Shown here piece after piece: positions 10,054 to 19,533 of a DNA stretch of 64,000 bases. Where the stretch lies: positions 1 to 64,000 of the forward strand of contig CAYFPS010000008.1 of the NCBI GenBank assembly GCA_964345075.1, in the 5' to 3' direction. Position numbers and translations under genes: made by a program. A model generated the notes under the pieces. The model was not told where the DNA came from. It made no database searches and worked only from the letters and a program-made list of their open reading frames with translations. The stretch's first letter is position 1. Each line of letters begins with the position of its first letter. Source of the DNA: CAYFPS01 sp964345075 (lineage in GTDB: Bacteria; CAIWAD01).

Positions 10054-11064
10054 ATGACGCGTTGGTTTTTCCTTTTCCTTCTGGCCACCGGGCTTCAGGC
10101 GCAGGTGCTCTATGAAGAACAGTTTTCTGGCGGCACGACGTCGCTTGACTGGTTCAGCACCTGGGGCGAGGAAGCCGATCAGGTTCTGGTAGACTGGAAT
10201 GCGGACAATCCTTCGGGCGATGGCTTTGTGGGCAAGCTGGGCAACGGGCTTTCCGGCGGCGGCGTCGGGACGGCGATTGTCGATGCACCTGAACTGGACG
10301 ATTACACGGTTGAAGCTCAGATCTGGCTGGAACTGAACACCAGCCACTATCGCGGTATTGTTGGTCGCGCACATGACGTCGGCATCGACACGATGGCCAG
10401 CTGGGAATTCTACGCATTTGTGGCCGACCTGTCCGTTGCTACCGGCATGGGCGATGAGCGCTTCCTGCTCAGGCGCTGGGAGCCGGGTGGCAGCATGACC
10501 AACATTCGCGAGTGGACCATTGCCGAGCTGGGCAGCCAGTATCCCGCGGAAAACGGCTGGTACAATCTGGGCATGCGCTTCGAGGGCGAAGAGATTCACT
10601 GCATGATCAACGGTGAAGAACTGCCCGGTGGAGGTATCACCGATAACACGGGTCTTGACACCATCCCTTCCGGCGGCTTTGGCGTCTACTACTTCCACTT
10701 CATGGATTACGACAACTTCCTCTTCTTCGATGATGTGACGATTTCAGGCGATGACACGGGGATTGAAGCCGGCCAGCAGCCTGCCGCACTCAGCCTTGGT
10801 CAGCCCTGGCCCAATCCCTTCAACCCGCTGGTGAACCTGCCTCTGCATCTGGATGCGGCCCGCCATGTGCGTGTTGATGTGCTTGACCTGCGTGGCGCAC
10901 TTGTTGGAACACTGCTTGACGCGCCTCTGGCAGCCGGCGAACATCAACTCAGCTGGGACGGTCGCAGTTCAAGCGGCATGCCTGCAGCATCCGGCATGTA
11001 CCTGCTTAACCTGAGCACACCGAATGGCGAAGCGCAGACGCGCACCGTCACCCTTCTTCGTTAA
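10054..11064 (+). CDS. Secreted protein with LamG/DUF1080-like domain and T9SS sorting domain
   Basis: A 336-residue exported protein. The signal peptide (MTRWFFLFLLATGLQA) precedes a beta-rich domain of about 200 residues resembling concanavalin-like or glycosyl-hydrolase-accessory (DUF1080) folds, judged by pattern only (EIHCMINGEEL, FDDVTISG). The C-terminal sorting domain begins at W252 with WPNPFNP and ends in a beta-rich FlgD-like module. ATG 10054 is chosen over ATG 10042 because GGAGG precedes it. It follows the subtilase by 15 bases and is followed by a strong terminator. Carbohydrate binding is possible but unproven. Confidence 0.8.
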   Translation: MTRWFFLFLLATGLQAQVLYEEQFSGGTTSLDWFSTWGEEADQVLVDWNADNPSGDGFVGKLGNGLSGGGVGTAIVDAPELDDYTVEAQIWLELNTSHYRGIVGRAHDVGIDTMASWEFYAFVADLSVATGMGDERFLLRRWEPGGSMTNIREWTIAELGSQYPAENGWYNLGMRFEGEEIHCMINGEELPGGGITDNTGLDTIPSGGFGVYYFHFMDYDNFLFFDDVTISGDDTGIEAGQQPAALSLGQPWPNPFNPLVNLPLHLDAARHVRVDVLDLRGALVGTLLDAPLAAGEHQLSWDGRSSSGMPAASGMYLLNLSTPNGEAQTRTVTLLR

Positions 11065-11072
11065 CGACTTGC

Positions 11073-11105
11073 AAAGGGGGTCCCGATTGCCGGGGCCCCT
11101 TTTTT
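11073..11105 (+). terminator. Rho-independent terminator
   Basis: AAAGGGG pairs with CCCCTTT around an inner TCCCG/CGGGG stem (one G bulged, loop ATTGC), followed by a run of T to 11105. It ends the subtilase/sorting-domain unit just before the TonB-dependent receptor. Confidence 0.85.
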
Positions 11106-11118
11106 CGTGGAGCCCTCC

Positions 11119-13671
11119 ATGATCATTCGCCTTTTCATGGCCCTGTTGCTTGGCTGTGTTACGTGGCTTTCCGCCGCGGAAACCGGCAAGCTCTCAGGGC
11201 TTGTTTCATCTGCGGACGGCCCTCTTGCCGGCGTCAATGTGCAGGTGGCCGGAACACGCATTGGAACTTCGACCGATCTGGATGGTCGCTTCACGCTGCT
11301 GGCTGTGCCTGCCGGACCTCGCGAGCTGGTGTTCAGTCATGTGGGTTATCGCACCTTAAGGCAGGAAGTCTGGAGCATTGCCGGCGAGAGCATTCGACTG
11401 GAGCTCGAGCTTGTACCGGCTACGCTCAAGGGACAGGATCTGCTGGTGCGTGCCCGCAGAAATCCCGTACCGCTGACGCGCAGTTCCCGCATGGCCGTGA
11501 TCGATGGTGATGCCCTGGAAGAGTTGCCTGTTCCGGACCTCTCCGCCGCCCTTCAACTGGAAGCAGGCCTGACACGAGATGACCGGGGCGACCTGCACCT
11601 GCGTGGTGGCAGGCGTGGCGAACTCAAGTTTCTGGTGGATGGTGTAGAAGTGCAGGATCCCTATTCCGGTGATTTTGCCGGAATGATCAACGAAAGCGCC
11701 GTGCAGGAGCTGGTGCTGGTGGCGGGCACCTTCAATGCCGAATACGGTGATGCCATGAGCGGTGTGGTGAACATTGTCACACGCCGCGCCGCGCCAAAGC
11801 CCGAACTGCGCCTGCATTACCGTAGTGCGGACCTTTTAGGCAGCCCCTGGCGCAGCAGCAGTCCCTTCGATGGTGTCAGCGACGAAGAAACCTGGCAGGA
11901 AGGCAGTTTCAGAGATGTATCACAGAGCGATTTCCTGGAGCTGCGCCCTGGCCTTGCCGGTGAATTCCGACTTGGTCTGGCCGGTCCGCTGGCGGCTGGC
12001 TGGGAAGCGCGTCTGGATCTGCAATCCAGAGAAGCAGACAGCCACTTGCCCCACGGCTACTCCAGCGAAGGGGTGATTCAGGTGAATCTCGGCCGGGAGC
12101 TGGCTTCCGGCGGTCGCCTTGATTTCGGCTGGGAACGTGCCCGCATGGAGGAGCAGGTTTACAGTCACCTCTGGAAGTACCTTCCGGAAAATCAGTCACG
12201 CACACAGCGCGGGCGTGATACAGCGAGGCTCGGCTGGTCGCGGCTCTGGACGCCACGGCTGGTCTCACAGGTCAACTTCTCGCTTGTGGATCACGATTCC
12301 TGGACCGGTGTGCTGGATGATGAGGGCAATCAACTACCGCTTGAGGAATATGGGCGGCCCACCTTTCGTGAGGAGCAGGATTTCTACCGGGAAGGACATT
12401 CCAGTACCTGGTCCCGCCGTAGCGACAGGCACTGGCAGCTTTCGACAGAGCTGAGCTGGCAGGCCACGGAGCGACACGAGCTGAAGACAGGCTTCCGTCT
12501 GATGCGCGATGAACTTGATTCCCGCGTGATACACAATGTCTGGGGAGATGTCGAGCGCTTTGAAGACCATCTGCATCACGAACCATTGCAGGCGGCGCTC
12601 TTCCTGCAGGATCGCATGGAGTTTTCCCATCTCGTGCTGAATGCGGGCCTCAGGCTGGACTGGCGTGATCCTGATGCCGAATGGTGGAGTGATCCGCTGG
12701 CCCCGTATATCGAGGTAGACGGCGAAGCGCTGGAGGCACCGGATTCAAGCGTTGATGCCCAGGCCTCGCTTTCACCGCGGCTGGGTCTGGCCTTTCCCTT
12801 TACCGACACATCCGTTCTGCACGCTGCCTATGGGCACTTTCTGCAGTTCGCGCCCTATTCGGCGCTTTACGGAAATCATGATCGCAACATGGAATACTCG
12901 CGCACGCCCCTTCTGGGTAATCCTGCCGTCAAACCTCAGAAGACGGTTGCCTGGGAAGTCGGATTGAATCAGGATCTGCCTGACGGCGCGCGCCTGAGCA
13001 TTGCCGCCTGGTACAAGGATCTGAGCGACCTGCTCTCGACCCGCGAGGTCATCCAGTATACACAGGTCTGGGTCGTGTATCACAACACGGATTTCGCCAA
13101 TGTGCGTGGCGTGGATATCAGCTGGAGCCGCCCGCTGGGGCCACAAGCCGAACTTCGACTGGATTACACCTGGATGAATGCACGCGGCAATGCAGCGGAG
13201 CCGGAGAGCGGCCTGATCAGGGCCGAGGGCGGAGAAGAGCCGGAGTTCAACGAGTTTCCCCTGGACTACGAGCAGGTTCATGATCTGGCTGCCCGCCTGC
13301 TTCTTAAGCCGCATCCCGATCTGAGCATCAACCTGCTGGCGGAAACCGGCAGCGGCCTGCCCTATACGCCCTTCATCGATATTGGTGTCGATGTGCCTAC
13401 CAACAGCGCCAACCGTCCCTGGACAGCCAGGCTGGATGCCAGTTTGCGCTGGCGCAATCCCTTTGGCCAGCAGGGCGTGATCGTCTGGCTGGAGGCGCGC
13501 AATCTGCTTGATCGCCGCAATGTGGTCACGGTCTATCCTTCAACCGGAGATCCTTTTGAGGATCCGCGCGGGCTGATCGGCTCTACGCCCGATGCGCTGC
13601 ATGATCCGTCGCATGTGGAAGCACCGCGCAGCCTGCGCGTTGGTCTTCAGCTGAATCTGGGAGGTGCCTGA
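11119..13671 (+). CDS. TonB-dependent outer-membrane receptor with carboxypeptidase-like N-domain
   Basis: An 850-residue outer-membrane receptor. The signal peptide (MIIRLFMALLLGCVTWLSAA) is followed by a CarboxypepD_reg-like beta domain (about 22-105) as in SusC/FecA-type receptors of the FCB group. A plug domain follows (about 130-230, with LRGGRRGELKFLVDGVEVQDPY), then a 22-strand barrel rich in aromatic residues. The substrate is unknown; no SusD homologue is adjacent. I chose ATG 11119, with GGAG six bases upstream, over an upstream GTG at 11107. Its stop overlaps the start of the next gene by one base. GTGATACA-type words occur at 11916, 12215, 12526 and 13076. Confidence 0.9.
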   Translation: MIIRLFMALLLGCVTWLSAAETGKLSGLVSSADGPLAGVNVQVAGTRIGTSTDLDGRFTLLAVPAGPRELVFSHVGYRTLRQEVWSIAGESIRLELELVPATLKGQDLLVRARRNPVPLTRSSRMAVIDGDALEELPVPDLSAALQLEAGLTRDDRGDLHLRGGRRGELKFLVDGVEVQDPYSGDFAGMINESAVQELVLVAGTFNAEYGDAMSGVVNIVTRRAAPKPELRLHYRSADLLGSPWRSSSPFDGVSDEETWQEGSFRDVSQSDFLELRPGLAGEFRLGLAGPLAAGWEARLDLQSREADSHLPHGYSSEGVIQVNLGRELASGGRLDFGWERARMEEQVYSHLWKYLPENQSRTQRGRDTARLGWSRLWTPRLVSQVNFSLVDHDSWTGVLDDEGNQLPLEEYGRPTFREEQDFYREGHSSTWSRRSDRHWQLSTELSWQATERHELKTGFRLMRDELDSRVIHNVWGDVERFEDHLHHEPLQAALFLQDRMEFSHLVLNAGLRLDWRDPDAEWWSDPLAPYIEVDGEALEAPDSSVDAQASLSPRLGLAFPFTDTSVLHAAYGHFLQFAPYSALYGNHDRNMEYSRTPLLGNPAVKPQKTVAWEVGLNQDLPDGARLSIAAWYKDLSDLLSTREVIQYTQVWVVYHNTDFANVRGVDISWSRPLGPQAELRLDYTWMNARGNAAEPESGLIRAEGGEEPEFNEFPLDYEQVHDLAARLLLKPHPDLSINLLAETGSGLPYTPFIDIGVDVPTNSANRPWTARLDASLRWRNPFGQQGVIVWLEARNLLDRRNVVTVYPSTGDPFEDPRGLIGSTPDALHDPSHVEAPRSLRVGLQLNLGGA

Positions 13672-16619
13672 TGCATCACGCGATTGTTCTGCTCCTGCTT
13701 GTTGCCCCTGCCCTGTGGGCCACGGATTGCATGCGCTGCCACCAGGACCTGCCGGTGGATCAGTCCGAGCTCTTCAAGAGCCTGCGTGTGACACAGGATC
13801 TGGCCGACAATGCGATCGGCATTCAAAACCGCGGACAGCTGCAGAATTACAGTTCGAACTTCGGCGACATGGCGGACTTTCATGTCTGGCACACGGAAGC
13901 CATGCGCTGGCCGGCCGATGCCAGCGATGTGACACATTACAGCTTCGGACTGGGCCTGATTGTGGCTACTCCGGGCAATGTGATCGAATCGGTGATGAAT
14001 TCCACTTCCGGAATTCGCGACTGGACACCCAGAGAAAACAGCCTGGGCAGCGAGTTTTCCGGCGCGCTGAGGGCCGATGACGACACGCCCTACATGGCTC
14101 ACAGCCACCTGCCGGAAACCTGGCCGGAAGAAGGCTGGCCGGGCCTCTGGCGCGAGGAGTATGCCTTTGTCCCGATTCCCGGCAGCCCCACGCGGCAGGT
14201 GCCGGGCCAGTTCACCAGCGACTCCGATACCTGGGCCGTCTTTGATGACCGCAACAATCCCGCTGGATCACTGGGCATCGAGGTGCAGCAGCTGGGATTC
14301 AGCTACGGCAGGCCCTACGCCGAGGATCATCTTTTCTGGCGCAGCATCATTCATAATCGTTCCAGCGAAGCGATCGACTCGATGTATGTCGGCTACTATG
14401 TGGTCTTTCGGCCGGACTATGACTATGTGGACCAGATCGGCCAGCTTTCCAGCAGCGACTTTGACGCATCCTACGGTGGCGAGAACGACATCGTCTACAT
14501 CTGGGACGTGAATGGTGAAAACGACGGCGCCTGGGCCGGGAATGATTCACCGATGGGCATACCGGCGCTGATGGTGCTGGAGACGCCGGAAGAGATGGGC
14601 GTGACCGACTTCCATCATTTTCAGGCGGACATGAAGCCCGTGACCGATGCACAGCAGTGGGCCGTGATCAGCAGTCAGCCGGACCTGCTGGATTCCCCCG
14701 GACTCTATTTTCATTCACCCAATGGCCGGGCACGCATGGACTGGACCGATCCCGGCACACTTTCCAGCACCTATGGCGAAGGCAGCCGCATCAATTTCTT
14801 TGTGATGACTGGCCCCTTCAGTCTCGCCGCAGGTGACAGTGTCATCTCGAGCTGCGCGGCGCTGGTTGCCGAAGGTCCCGTCACTGATGGCGAACCGGAT
14901 CTGAGCGATCTCAGGCAGAACCTGGAAGACGCCTGGGCCCAGTACCGTGATTACCGTTACAGCGGACCGGGTGCGCCGCCCATGCCCGTGCTGAGCGGTG
15001 TGGCCCTGCCTGGAGCAGCGCGTCTGTGGTGGCAGCCCGAGCCCTCGGAAAGCGCCGAAGATTTTGAAGGTTATCGCCTCTATCGCAGTCTGGATCAGGG
15101 CCAGAGCTGGGGGGCGCCCATAACCGATTCGCAGGGCCGGCGAGTAGCCTGGGTACCACTTGCCAGCTGGGATCTGGTCGATGGCATTGAGGGTCCGGAC
15201 CCCAATGGCCCTACTCACCTTGGCCGTGATACAGGTCTTGCCTGGTCCTGGACCGATGAAGGACTATCACTGGGGCAGGAAGTCTGGTACTGTCTTACAG
15301 CCTATTCAACCGGCGTGAATGACGATGCCAGTGGCGAATACCTGCCATCCATGGAGAATCCGCTGGGCCGAAGTGTACTGGATCAGCATGTGGTGGCGAT
15401 TCGCGTCCACGAGGCCGCATGTGATCTTGCTCCCGACTTCGGCCTTGTTGATCTGCACTCCGAAGAACTGATTTGCGACGCCTCCATGCAGCTCGATCTG
15501 CTGGATCCCTGGAACCTGCCCGACTGTGACTGGGAACTGGTCTTTCACAATTCCGCCGCGGGAGACAGTGTATCACGCTTCAGTCTGATTCGAAGTGATA
15601 CGGGCGACAGTCTCTTCAGCTATCAGCGGATCGATCCTGAAGACCCCCACCCGATCCAGCCGGATCCTTCCTTCAGGCTTTTGCTCAGCGATGTGAAGCC
15701 CGGATCCGATTCTCTGGGCTGGAATCCGGAGAGTCCCAGCACCTTTGACTGGTGGATGGAGGACCGCAGCGGACTGGTGAACGAGTATCCTGAGTATGTG
15801 CTGGGTGCTGATGACTGGCGCATTCGTATCACGGATGAGAGCGAGACCATTCCGGTGGAGGCCTTTGCCTACTTCTATCAGGGCTTTGATACCACGCGTT
15901 ATGACCCCTCGCTGATCGAGCCACCTGTTCAGGTCAATATGCGCGTGGAGCGCAGGCCGCTGGATTCGGAGGAATGGCGGGATGTCAGTCCCTGGGTGAT
16001 GGCGGAAGATCTGCGTTTTGGCTTTCCCAATCTGGAAACGCTGAGCCCCATGGGCTGGGATCTTGTACCCGGCGGGTTGGCCGGAAGCAGGCAGCGCGTG
16101 AATTACGAAACCTACACCGACGCGCTGGTTCTGCGCAGTGATGGCGAAATGCCACCCGCCGGCGAGCTGCTGCTCAAGACCAACAACTTCGACTGGGCGC
16201 TGGCTGCCAGCGGTGATACACTCTATGGCGTAGCGCCTGAGCCCGGTGATACCTTCACCATTGTCACACGCAAGCCATTCCGTGAGGGTGTGCGGGTTTT
16301 CTTTTCCACGGCCCCGCCCGCCCGCACGGATTCGCCACAGGCACTTCAGGTGCGGGCTGTGCCGGATCCATTCATCGCCGGCTCCACCAATGGTGATGTG
16401 ATCTACTTCCACGGCGTGCCGGCACGCTGCAGGCTGCGCATTTTTACGCTGACCGGAGAACGGGTTCGCACACTCGAGCATGATGATCCGACCAGCAGCA
16501 TTCTGGAATGGGATCTGCGTAACCGGGATCGACAGCTTGTGGCATATGGACTCTACCTCTTTCACCTGACAGACGACCGCGGCCGTGAGGCCGAAGGCCG
16601 CTTCATGGTGATTCGATAG
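13671..16619 (+). CDS. Large exported protein with one CXXCH motif and T9SS-like C-terminus
   Basis: A 982-residue protein with a signal peptide (MHHAIVLLLLVAPALWA) followed at once by C20-M-R-C-H24, a CXXCH sequence that could bind one c-type heme. No other CXXCH is seen. The body is long, beta-rich and of unknown fold; a fibronectin-like segment around 445-590 (GYRLYRSLDQG) is plausible. The last 80 residues (PDPFIAGSTNGDVIYFHG, then LRIFTLTGERVRTL) look like a degenerate FlgD-like sorting domain. It is translationally coupled to the receptor upstream (one-base overlap) and to the PorV-like gene downstream. The function is unknown. Confidence 0.7.
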   Translation: MHHAIVLLLLVAPALWATDCMRCHQDLPVDQSELFKSLRVTQDLADNAIGIQNRGQLQNYSSNFGDMADFHVWHTEAMRWPADASDVTHYSFGLGLIVATPGNVIESVMNSTSGIRDWTPRENSLGSEFSGALRADDDTPYMAHSHLPETWPEEGWPGLWREEYAFVPIPGSPTRQVPGQFTSDSDTWAVFDDRNNPAGSLGIEVQQLGFSYGRPYAEDHLFWRSIIHNRSSEAIDSMYVGYYVVFRPDYDYVDQIGQLSSSDFDASYGGENDIVYIWDVNGENDGAWAGNDSPMGIPALMVLETPEEMGVTDFHHFQADMKPVTDAQQWAVISSQPDLLDSPGLYFHSPNGRARMDWTDPGTLSSTYGEGSRINFFVMTGPFSLAAGDSVISSCAALVAEGPVTDGEPDLSDLRQNLEDAWAQYRDYRYSGPGAPPMPVLSGVALPGAARLWWQPEPSESAEDFEGYRLYRSLDQGQSWGAPITDSQGRRVAWVPLASWDLVDGIEGPDPNGPTHLGRDTGLAWSWTDEGLSLGQEVWYCLTAYSTGVNDDASGEYLPSMENPLGRSVLDQHVVAIRVHEAACDLAPDFGLVDLHSEELICDASMQLDLLDPWNLPDCDWELVFHNSAAGDSVSRFSLIRSDTGDSLFSYQRIDPEDPHPIQPDPSFRLLLSDVKPGSDSLGWNPESPSTFDWWMEDRSGLVNEYPEYVLGADDWRIRITDESETIPVEAFAYFYQGFDTTRYDPSLIEPPVQVNMRVERRPLDSEEWRDVSPWVMAEDLRFGFPNLETLSPMGWDLVPGGLAGSRQRVNYETYTDALVLRSDGEMPPAGELLLKTNNFDWALAASGDTLYGVAPEPGDTFTIVTRKPFREGVRVFFSTAPPARTDSPQALQVRAVPDPFIAGSTNGDVIYFHGVPARCRLRIFTLTGERVRTLEHDDPTSSILEWDLRNRDRQLVAYGLYLFHLTDDRGREAEGRFMVIR

Positions 16620-16628
16620 GAGACTGTG

Positions 16629-17618
16629 ATGAGAACACAGATCATTGTCTTTCTACTTTGTATCACAAGCCTGCAGGCAGCCACGCGCAGCGGAACCAGC
16701 GCGGCTGTTTTCCTCAAGCTGGTAGCGGACGCACGCAGCCGTTCACTGGCCGAAGCGACAGCAGCCATGCCGGCAGCCAGTTCGGCTCGCTGGGCCGGAC
16801 CGGGCAATGTCCTCGTTAATCCAGCCTCGCTTGCCGGTAGCCTCAAGCCTGCCTTCTCATTCAGTCACGAAAAGCGCATGGCTGAGATTCGTCATGGCAT
16901 GCTGCAGGCATCACGGCCCTTCAGCGATCGACTGACTCTGGCTGCCGCCGCCAGTTGGCTTGATGTTCCCGAGCAGGAGATCACCACCCTGGATGATCCT
17001 GGCGGAACAGGCATGGTTTACGATTACAGTGATCTGGCCCTTTCCCTTAGCGCCGGCTGGCGTCTGACCGACAGGCTTTCGACCGGTGCGAGTCTGCGTT
17101 ATGTGAGACAGGATCTCCACAACGAACGCGCGCAGGGCATGGGCCTGGACCTGGGCTTGCTGCTGGATACAGGCTGGCGCAGTCTGCATCTGGCGATGGT
17201 GGCCTCCAACTTTGGCAGCCGCATGAGTCTGGATGGCGAAGATCTGCTGGTTGAATCACCCAGCGATAGCCCGGCAAATCTGGAGACCGCCGAGTTCCAG
17301 CTTCCCCTGAGTTTCCGGGTAGGCCTGTATGACCGGCTTTGGCAGGGCGGCGAACAGCAGCTCGATGGCTACCTGCAGGCAACTCATGTCAACGACAGCC
17401 GCGAGACGCTGGGTGCAGGACTTGAATACAGCCATCAGGCAGGCTTCTTCCTGCGTGCAGGCCAGATCTTTGGCCGTGATCTGGAAAACTGGTCTCTGGG
17501 CTGTGGCTTTCGCTTGCGTCTGCCCGGATCGGACACGGAGCTGCAGCTGGACTATGCCTACACGGATCAGGACTATTTCAGCGGTCTGCAGCAACTGAGT
17601 TTCAGCTTGCTGCCCTGA
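16629..17618 (+). CDS. PorV/PorQ-family outer-membrane protein
   Basis: A 329-residue barrel protein with a signal peptide (MRTQIIVFLLCITSLQA). The N-terminal pattern is typical of PorV/PorQ and UPF0164 proteins (SRSLAEATAAM, then WAGPGNVLVNPASLAG), followed by alternating amphipathic strands ending in an aromatic-rich C-terminus (LSFSLLP). PorV shuttles T9SS cargo to the cell surface in Bacteroidota, and the three T9SS-type cargo genes just upstream support a related role. A paralogue with another export function is equally possible. ATG 16629 is preceded by GGAG. A TGTATCAC copy at 16659 lies within the signal-peptide codons. Confidence 0.75.
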   Translation: MRTQIIVFLLCITSLQAATRSGTSAAVFLKLVADARSRSLAEATAAMPAASSARWAGPGNVLVNPASLAGSLKPAFSFSHEKRMAEIRHGMLQASRPFSDRLTLAAAASWLDVPEQEITTLDDPGGTGMVYDYSDLALSLSAGWRLTDRLSTGASLRYVRQDLHNERAQGMGLDLGLLLDTGWRSLHLAMVASNFGSRMSLDGEDLLVESPSDSPANLETAEFQLPLSFRVGLYDRLWQGGEQQLDGYLQATHVNDSRETLGAGLEYSHQAGFFLRAGQIFGRDLENWSLGCGFRLRLPGSDTELQLDYAYTDQDYFSGLQQLSFSLLP

Positions 17619-17651
17619 AAGGACGACAGCAACAGGCAGCCTCTTCCATCG

Positions 17652-17659
17652 TACATTGT
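17652..17659 (+). promoter_or_regulatory. Putative -10 element (TACATTGT)
   Basis: TACATTGT lies 31 bases before the ftcD ATG in a 72-base gap. It fits the recurring TAnnTTKG word at other gene starts. Evidence is position and recurrence only. Confidence 0.25.
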
Positions 17660-17690
17660 GCCGGACAGGAATCAGCAAGGATAGACCCAC

Positions 17691-19382
17691 ATGCAACGAA
17701 TCGTCGAATGTGTTCCCAATTTTTCTGAAGGTCGTGATGCAGCCATCATTGACCAGATCACCTCCGCTATCAAGGCCGTCGAGGGCGTAGAGCTGCTGGA
17801 TGTGGATCCCGGCGAAACGACCAACCGCACGGTCGTAACCTTTGTCGGATCGCCCGAAGCCGTCTCTGAAGCAGCCTTTCAGGGTATTCGGCGCGCGGCG
17901 GAATTGATCGACATGCGCCACCACACGGGAGAACATGCCAGGCAGGGCGCAACGGATGTCTGCCCCTTTATCCCCGTCAGCGGTATCACCATGGAGGAGT
18001 GCGTGGAGCTGGCCCGTGCGCTGGGCGAGCGGGTCGGGCGCGAGCTCGAGATTCCCGTTTACCTATATGAAGAGGCTGCCAGTCGTCCTGCATGGCGCAA
18101 TCTGGCAACCATTCGCGCGGGCGAATACGAAGCACTGGGCAAGAAGCTGCCTGATCCTGCCTGGAAGCCTGATTTCGGCCCGGCGGCCTTTGCCGAGCGC
18201 CAGCAGAAGAGTGGCGCGACCGTGATCGGTGCCCGCCAGTTCCTGATTGCCTGGAACTTCAATCTGAACTCCACCGATGCCAAACTCGCTCACGATGTGG
18301 CCCTGACCGTGCGCGAGGCCGGCCGCTTCGCCCGTGATGAAAAGGGCAAGTTTGTGCGTGATGCAGTAGGCAAAAAGACTCGTCAGGCTGGTCTGCTCAA
18401 GGCAACCAAGGCCGTGGGCTGGTTCATCGAGGACTTCAATCGCGCCCAGATCAGCATGAACCTGACCAATCACCATGTCACACCGCTTGCTGTAGCCTTT
18501 GACACGGTTACGGAAGAAGCGGCCAAGCTGGGTCTTCGTGTGACAGGAGCCGAGATCGTCGGTCTGGTCCCGCTGGACGCGCTGCTGGAGGCGGGCCGCC
18601 ATTATTTGAAGAAGCAGGGACGATCGACGGGTGTATCCGAAAGTGTGCTTGTTGAGACAGCCATTGTCTCAATGGGACTGTCCGAGCTCTATCCCTTCAA
18701 GCCTGAAGAAAAGATCATCGATTACCGTGTATCACGACGCAGTGGAAGGCTGATCGACCTGAAGGTTGAAGCCTTCGCCGATCTGCTGGCTTCGGAAGCG
18801 CCCGCACCCGGAGGCGGCTCCACGGCCGCGCTTTGTGGTTCGCTGGCCGCATCACTTGCAGCCATGGTGGCCAATCTGACCTTTGGCAAGAAGGGCCACG
18901 AAGCCAGTCGCGAGGAGATGGATGCTGTGGCTGTCAAGGGGCAGCAGCTTAAGGAGCGTTTTCTGCACCTGATCGATGCCGATACGGATGCCTTCAATCA
19001 GGTCATGGCTGCCATGCGCCTGCCCAAGGGTAGCGATGAAGAAGCCCGTCTACGGGATGAAGCGATCGAGGCGGCCAACCGCGAAGCAACCCTGATTCCC
19101 TTCAGGGTGATTGAAAGTTGCCTTGAATGTCTGGATCTGGTTGAGGCCGTGATACAGCGGGGCAACCCCAACAGCCTTTCCGATGCCGGCGTTGCGGCCC
19201 TGCTGTTGCTGCCGGCATGCGACGGTGCTGCCATGAATGTGCGCATCAACCTGCCGGGTATCACGGATCAGGACTGGGCGCGAGAGCTGGACAAGCAGAC
19301 GGCCCTTCTGCTGGCAAAGATTCATGATCGCCGCTGTGATCTGGTCCATCAGGTGCAGGAGCGACTCGCCTTTGAAGGATAG
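17691..19382 (+). CDS. ftcD: Bifunctional glutamate formimidoyltransferase / formimidoyl-THF cyclodeaminase
   Basis: This 563-residue enzyme takes the formimino group from N-formimidoylglutamate to tetrahydrofolate and then deaminates it to 5,10-methenyl-THF. It links histidine breakdown to the one-carbon pool in the cytoplasm. The transferase half (about 1-330) begins IVECVPNFSEGRD and contains DMRHHTGEHARQGATDVCPF. The cyclodeaminase half (about 350-545) has EAPAPGGGSTAALCGSLAAS. The fused arrangement is as in animals and many FCB bacteria. No other hut genes are nearby. It precedes the pyrimidine operon, separated by the PyrR attenuator. Confidence 0.95.
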   Translation: MQRIVECVPNFSEGRDAAIIDQITSAIKAVEGVELLDVDPGETTNRTVVTFVGSPEAVSEAAFQGIRRAAELIDMRHHTGEHARQGATDVCPFIPVSGITMEECVELARALGERVGRELEIPVYLYEEAASRPAWRNLATIRAGEYEALGKKLPDPAWKPDFGPAAFAERQQKSGATVIGARQFLIAWNFNLNSTDAKLAHDVALTVREAGRFARDEKGKFVRDAVGKKTRQAGLLKATKAVGWFIEDFNRAQISMNLTNHHVTPLAVAFDTVTEEAAKLGLRVTGAEIVGLVPLDALLEAGRHYLKKQGRSTGVSESVLVETAIVSMGLSELYPFKPEEKIIDYRVSRRSGRLIDLKVEAFADLLASEAPAPGGGSTAALCGSLAASLAAMVANLTFGKKGHEASREEMDAVAVKGQQLKERFLHLIDADTDAFNQVMAAMRLPKGSDEEARLRDEAIEAANREATLIPFRVIESCLECLDLVEAVIQRGNPNSLSDAGVAALLLLPACDGAAMNVRINLPGITDQDWARELDKQTALLLAKIHDRRCDLVHQVQERLAFEG

Positions 19383-19416
19383 AATGCAGGAAGAATTGCT
19401 ACCTTCTGGCCAATCA

Positions 19417-19448
19417 CCCTTTAACTGGGTCCTGTGAGGCCGCAAGGG
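19417..19448 (+). promoter_or_regulatory. PyrR-binding RNA loop (anti-antiterminator)
   Basis: The sequence holds the PyrR consensus TCCNGNGAGGY as TCCTGTGAGGC, on an upper GG/CC stem above a lower stem CCCTT (19417-19421) / AAGGG (19444-19448), with TTAACT on the 5' side. This layout closely follows the binding loops ahead of Bacillus pyr genes. In the known mechanism, UMP-bound PyrR stabilises this loop and lets the downstream terminator form. It lies directly before pyrR, which makes the assignment strong. I could not define the competing antiterminator helix. Confidence 0.85.
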
Positions 19449-19481
19449 AGCAAATGAAGAGCGATCTGCCACTAAGCACGT

Positions 19482-19518
19482 CCGTCCCGGGCAAATTGTC
19501 CGGGGCGGATTTTTTTTG
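19482..19518 (+). terminator. Attenuator terminator before pyrR
   Basis: A GC-rich hairpin (CCGTCCCGG with CCGGGGCGG, loop GCAAATTGT) is followed by eight T residues, ending 15 bases before the pyrR ATG. With the PyrR loop 33 bases upstream, it should close the pyr operon when UMP is plentiful. Confidence 0.85.
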
Positions 19519-19533
19519 TTCTGGAGGCAAGCC

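Noticed and set aside
15573..16565. A 330-codon minus-strand frame
   Set aside because: It is antisense to the 982-aa exported protein, with no ribosome site or recognisable domain.
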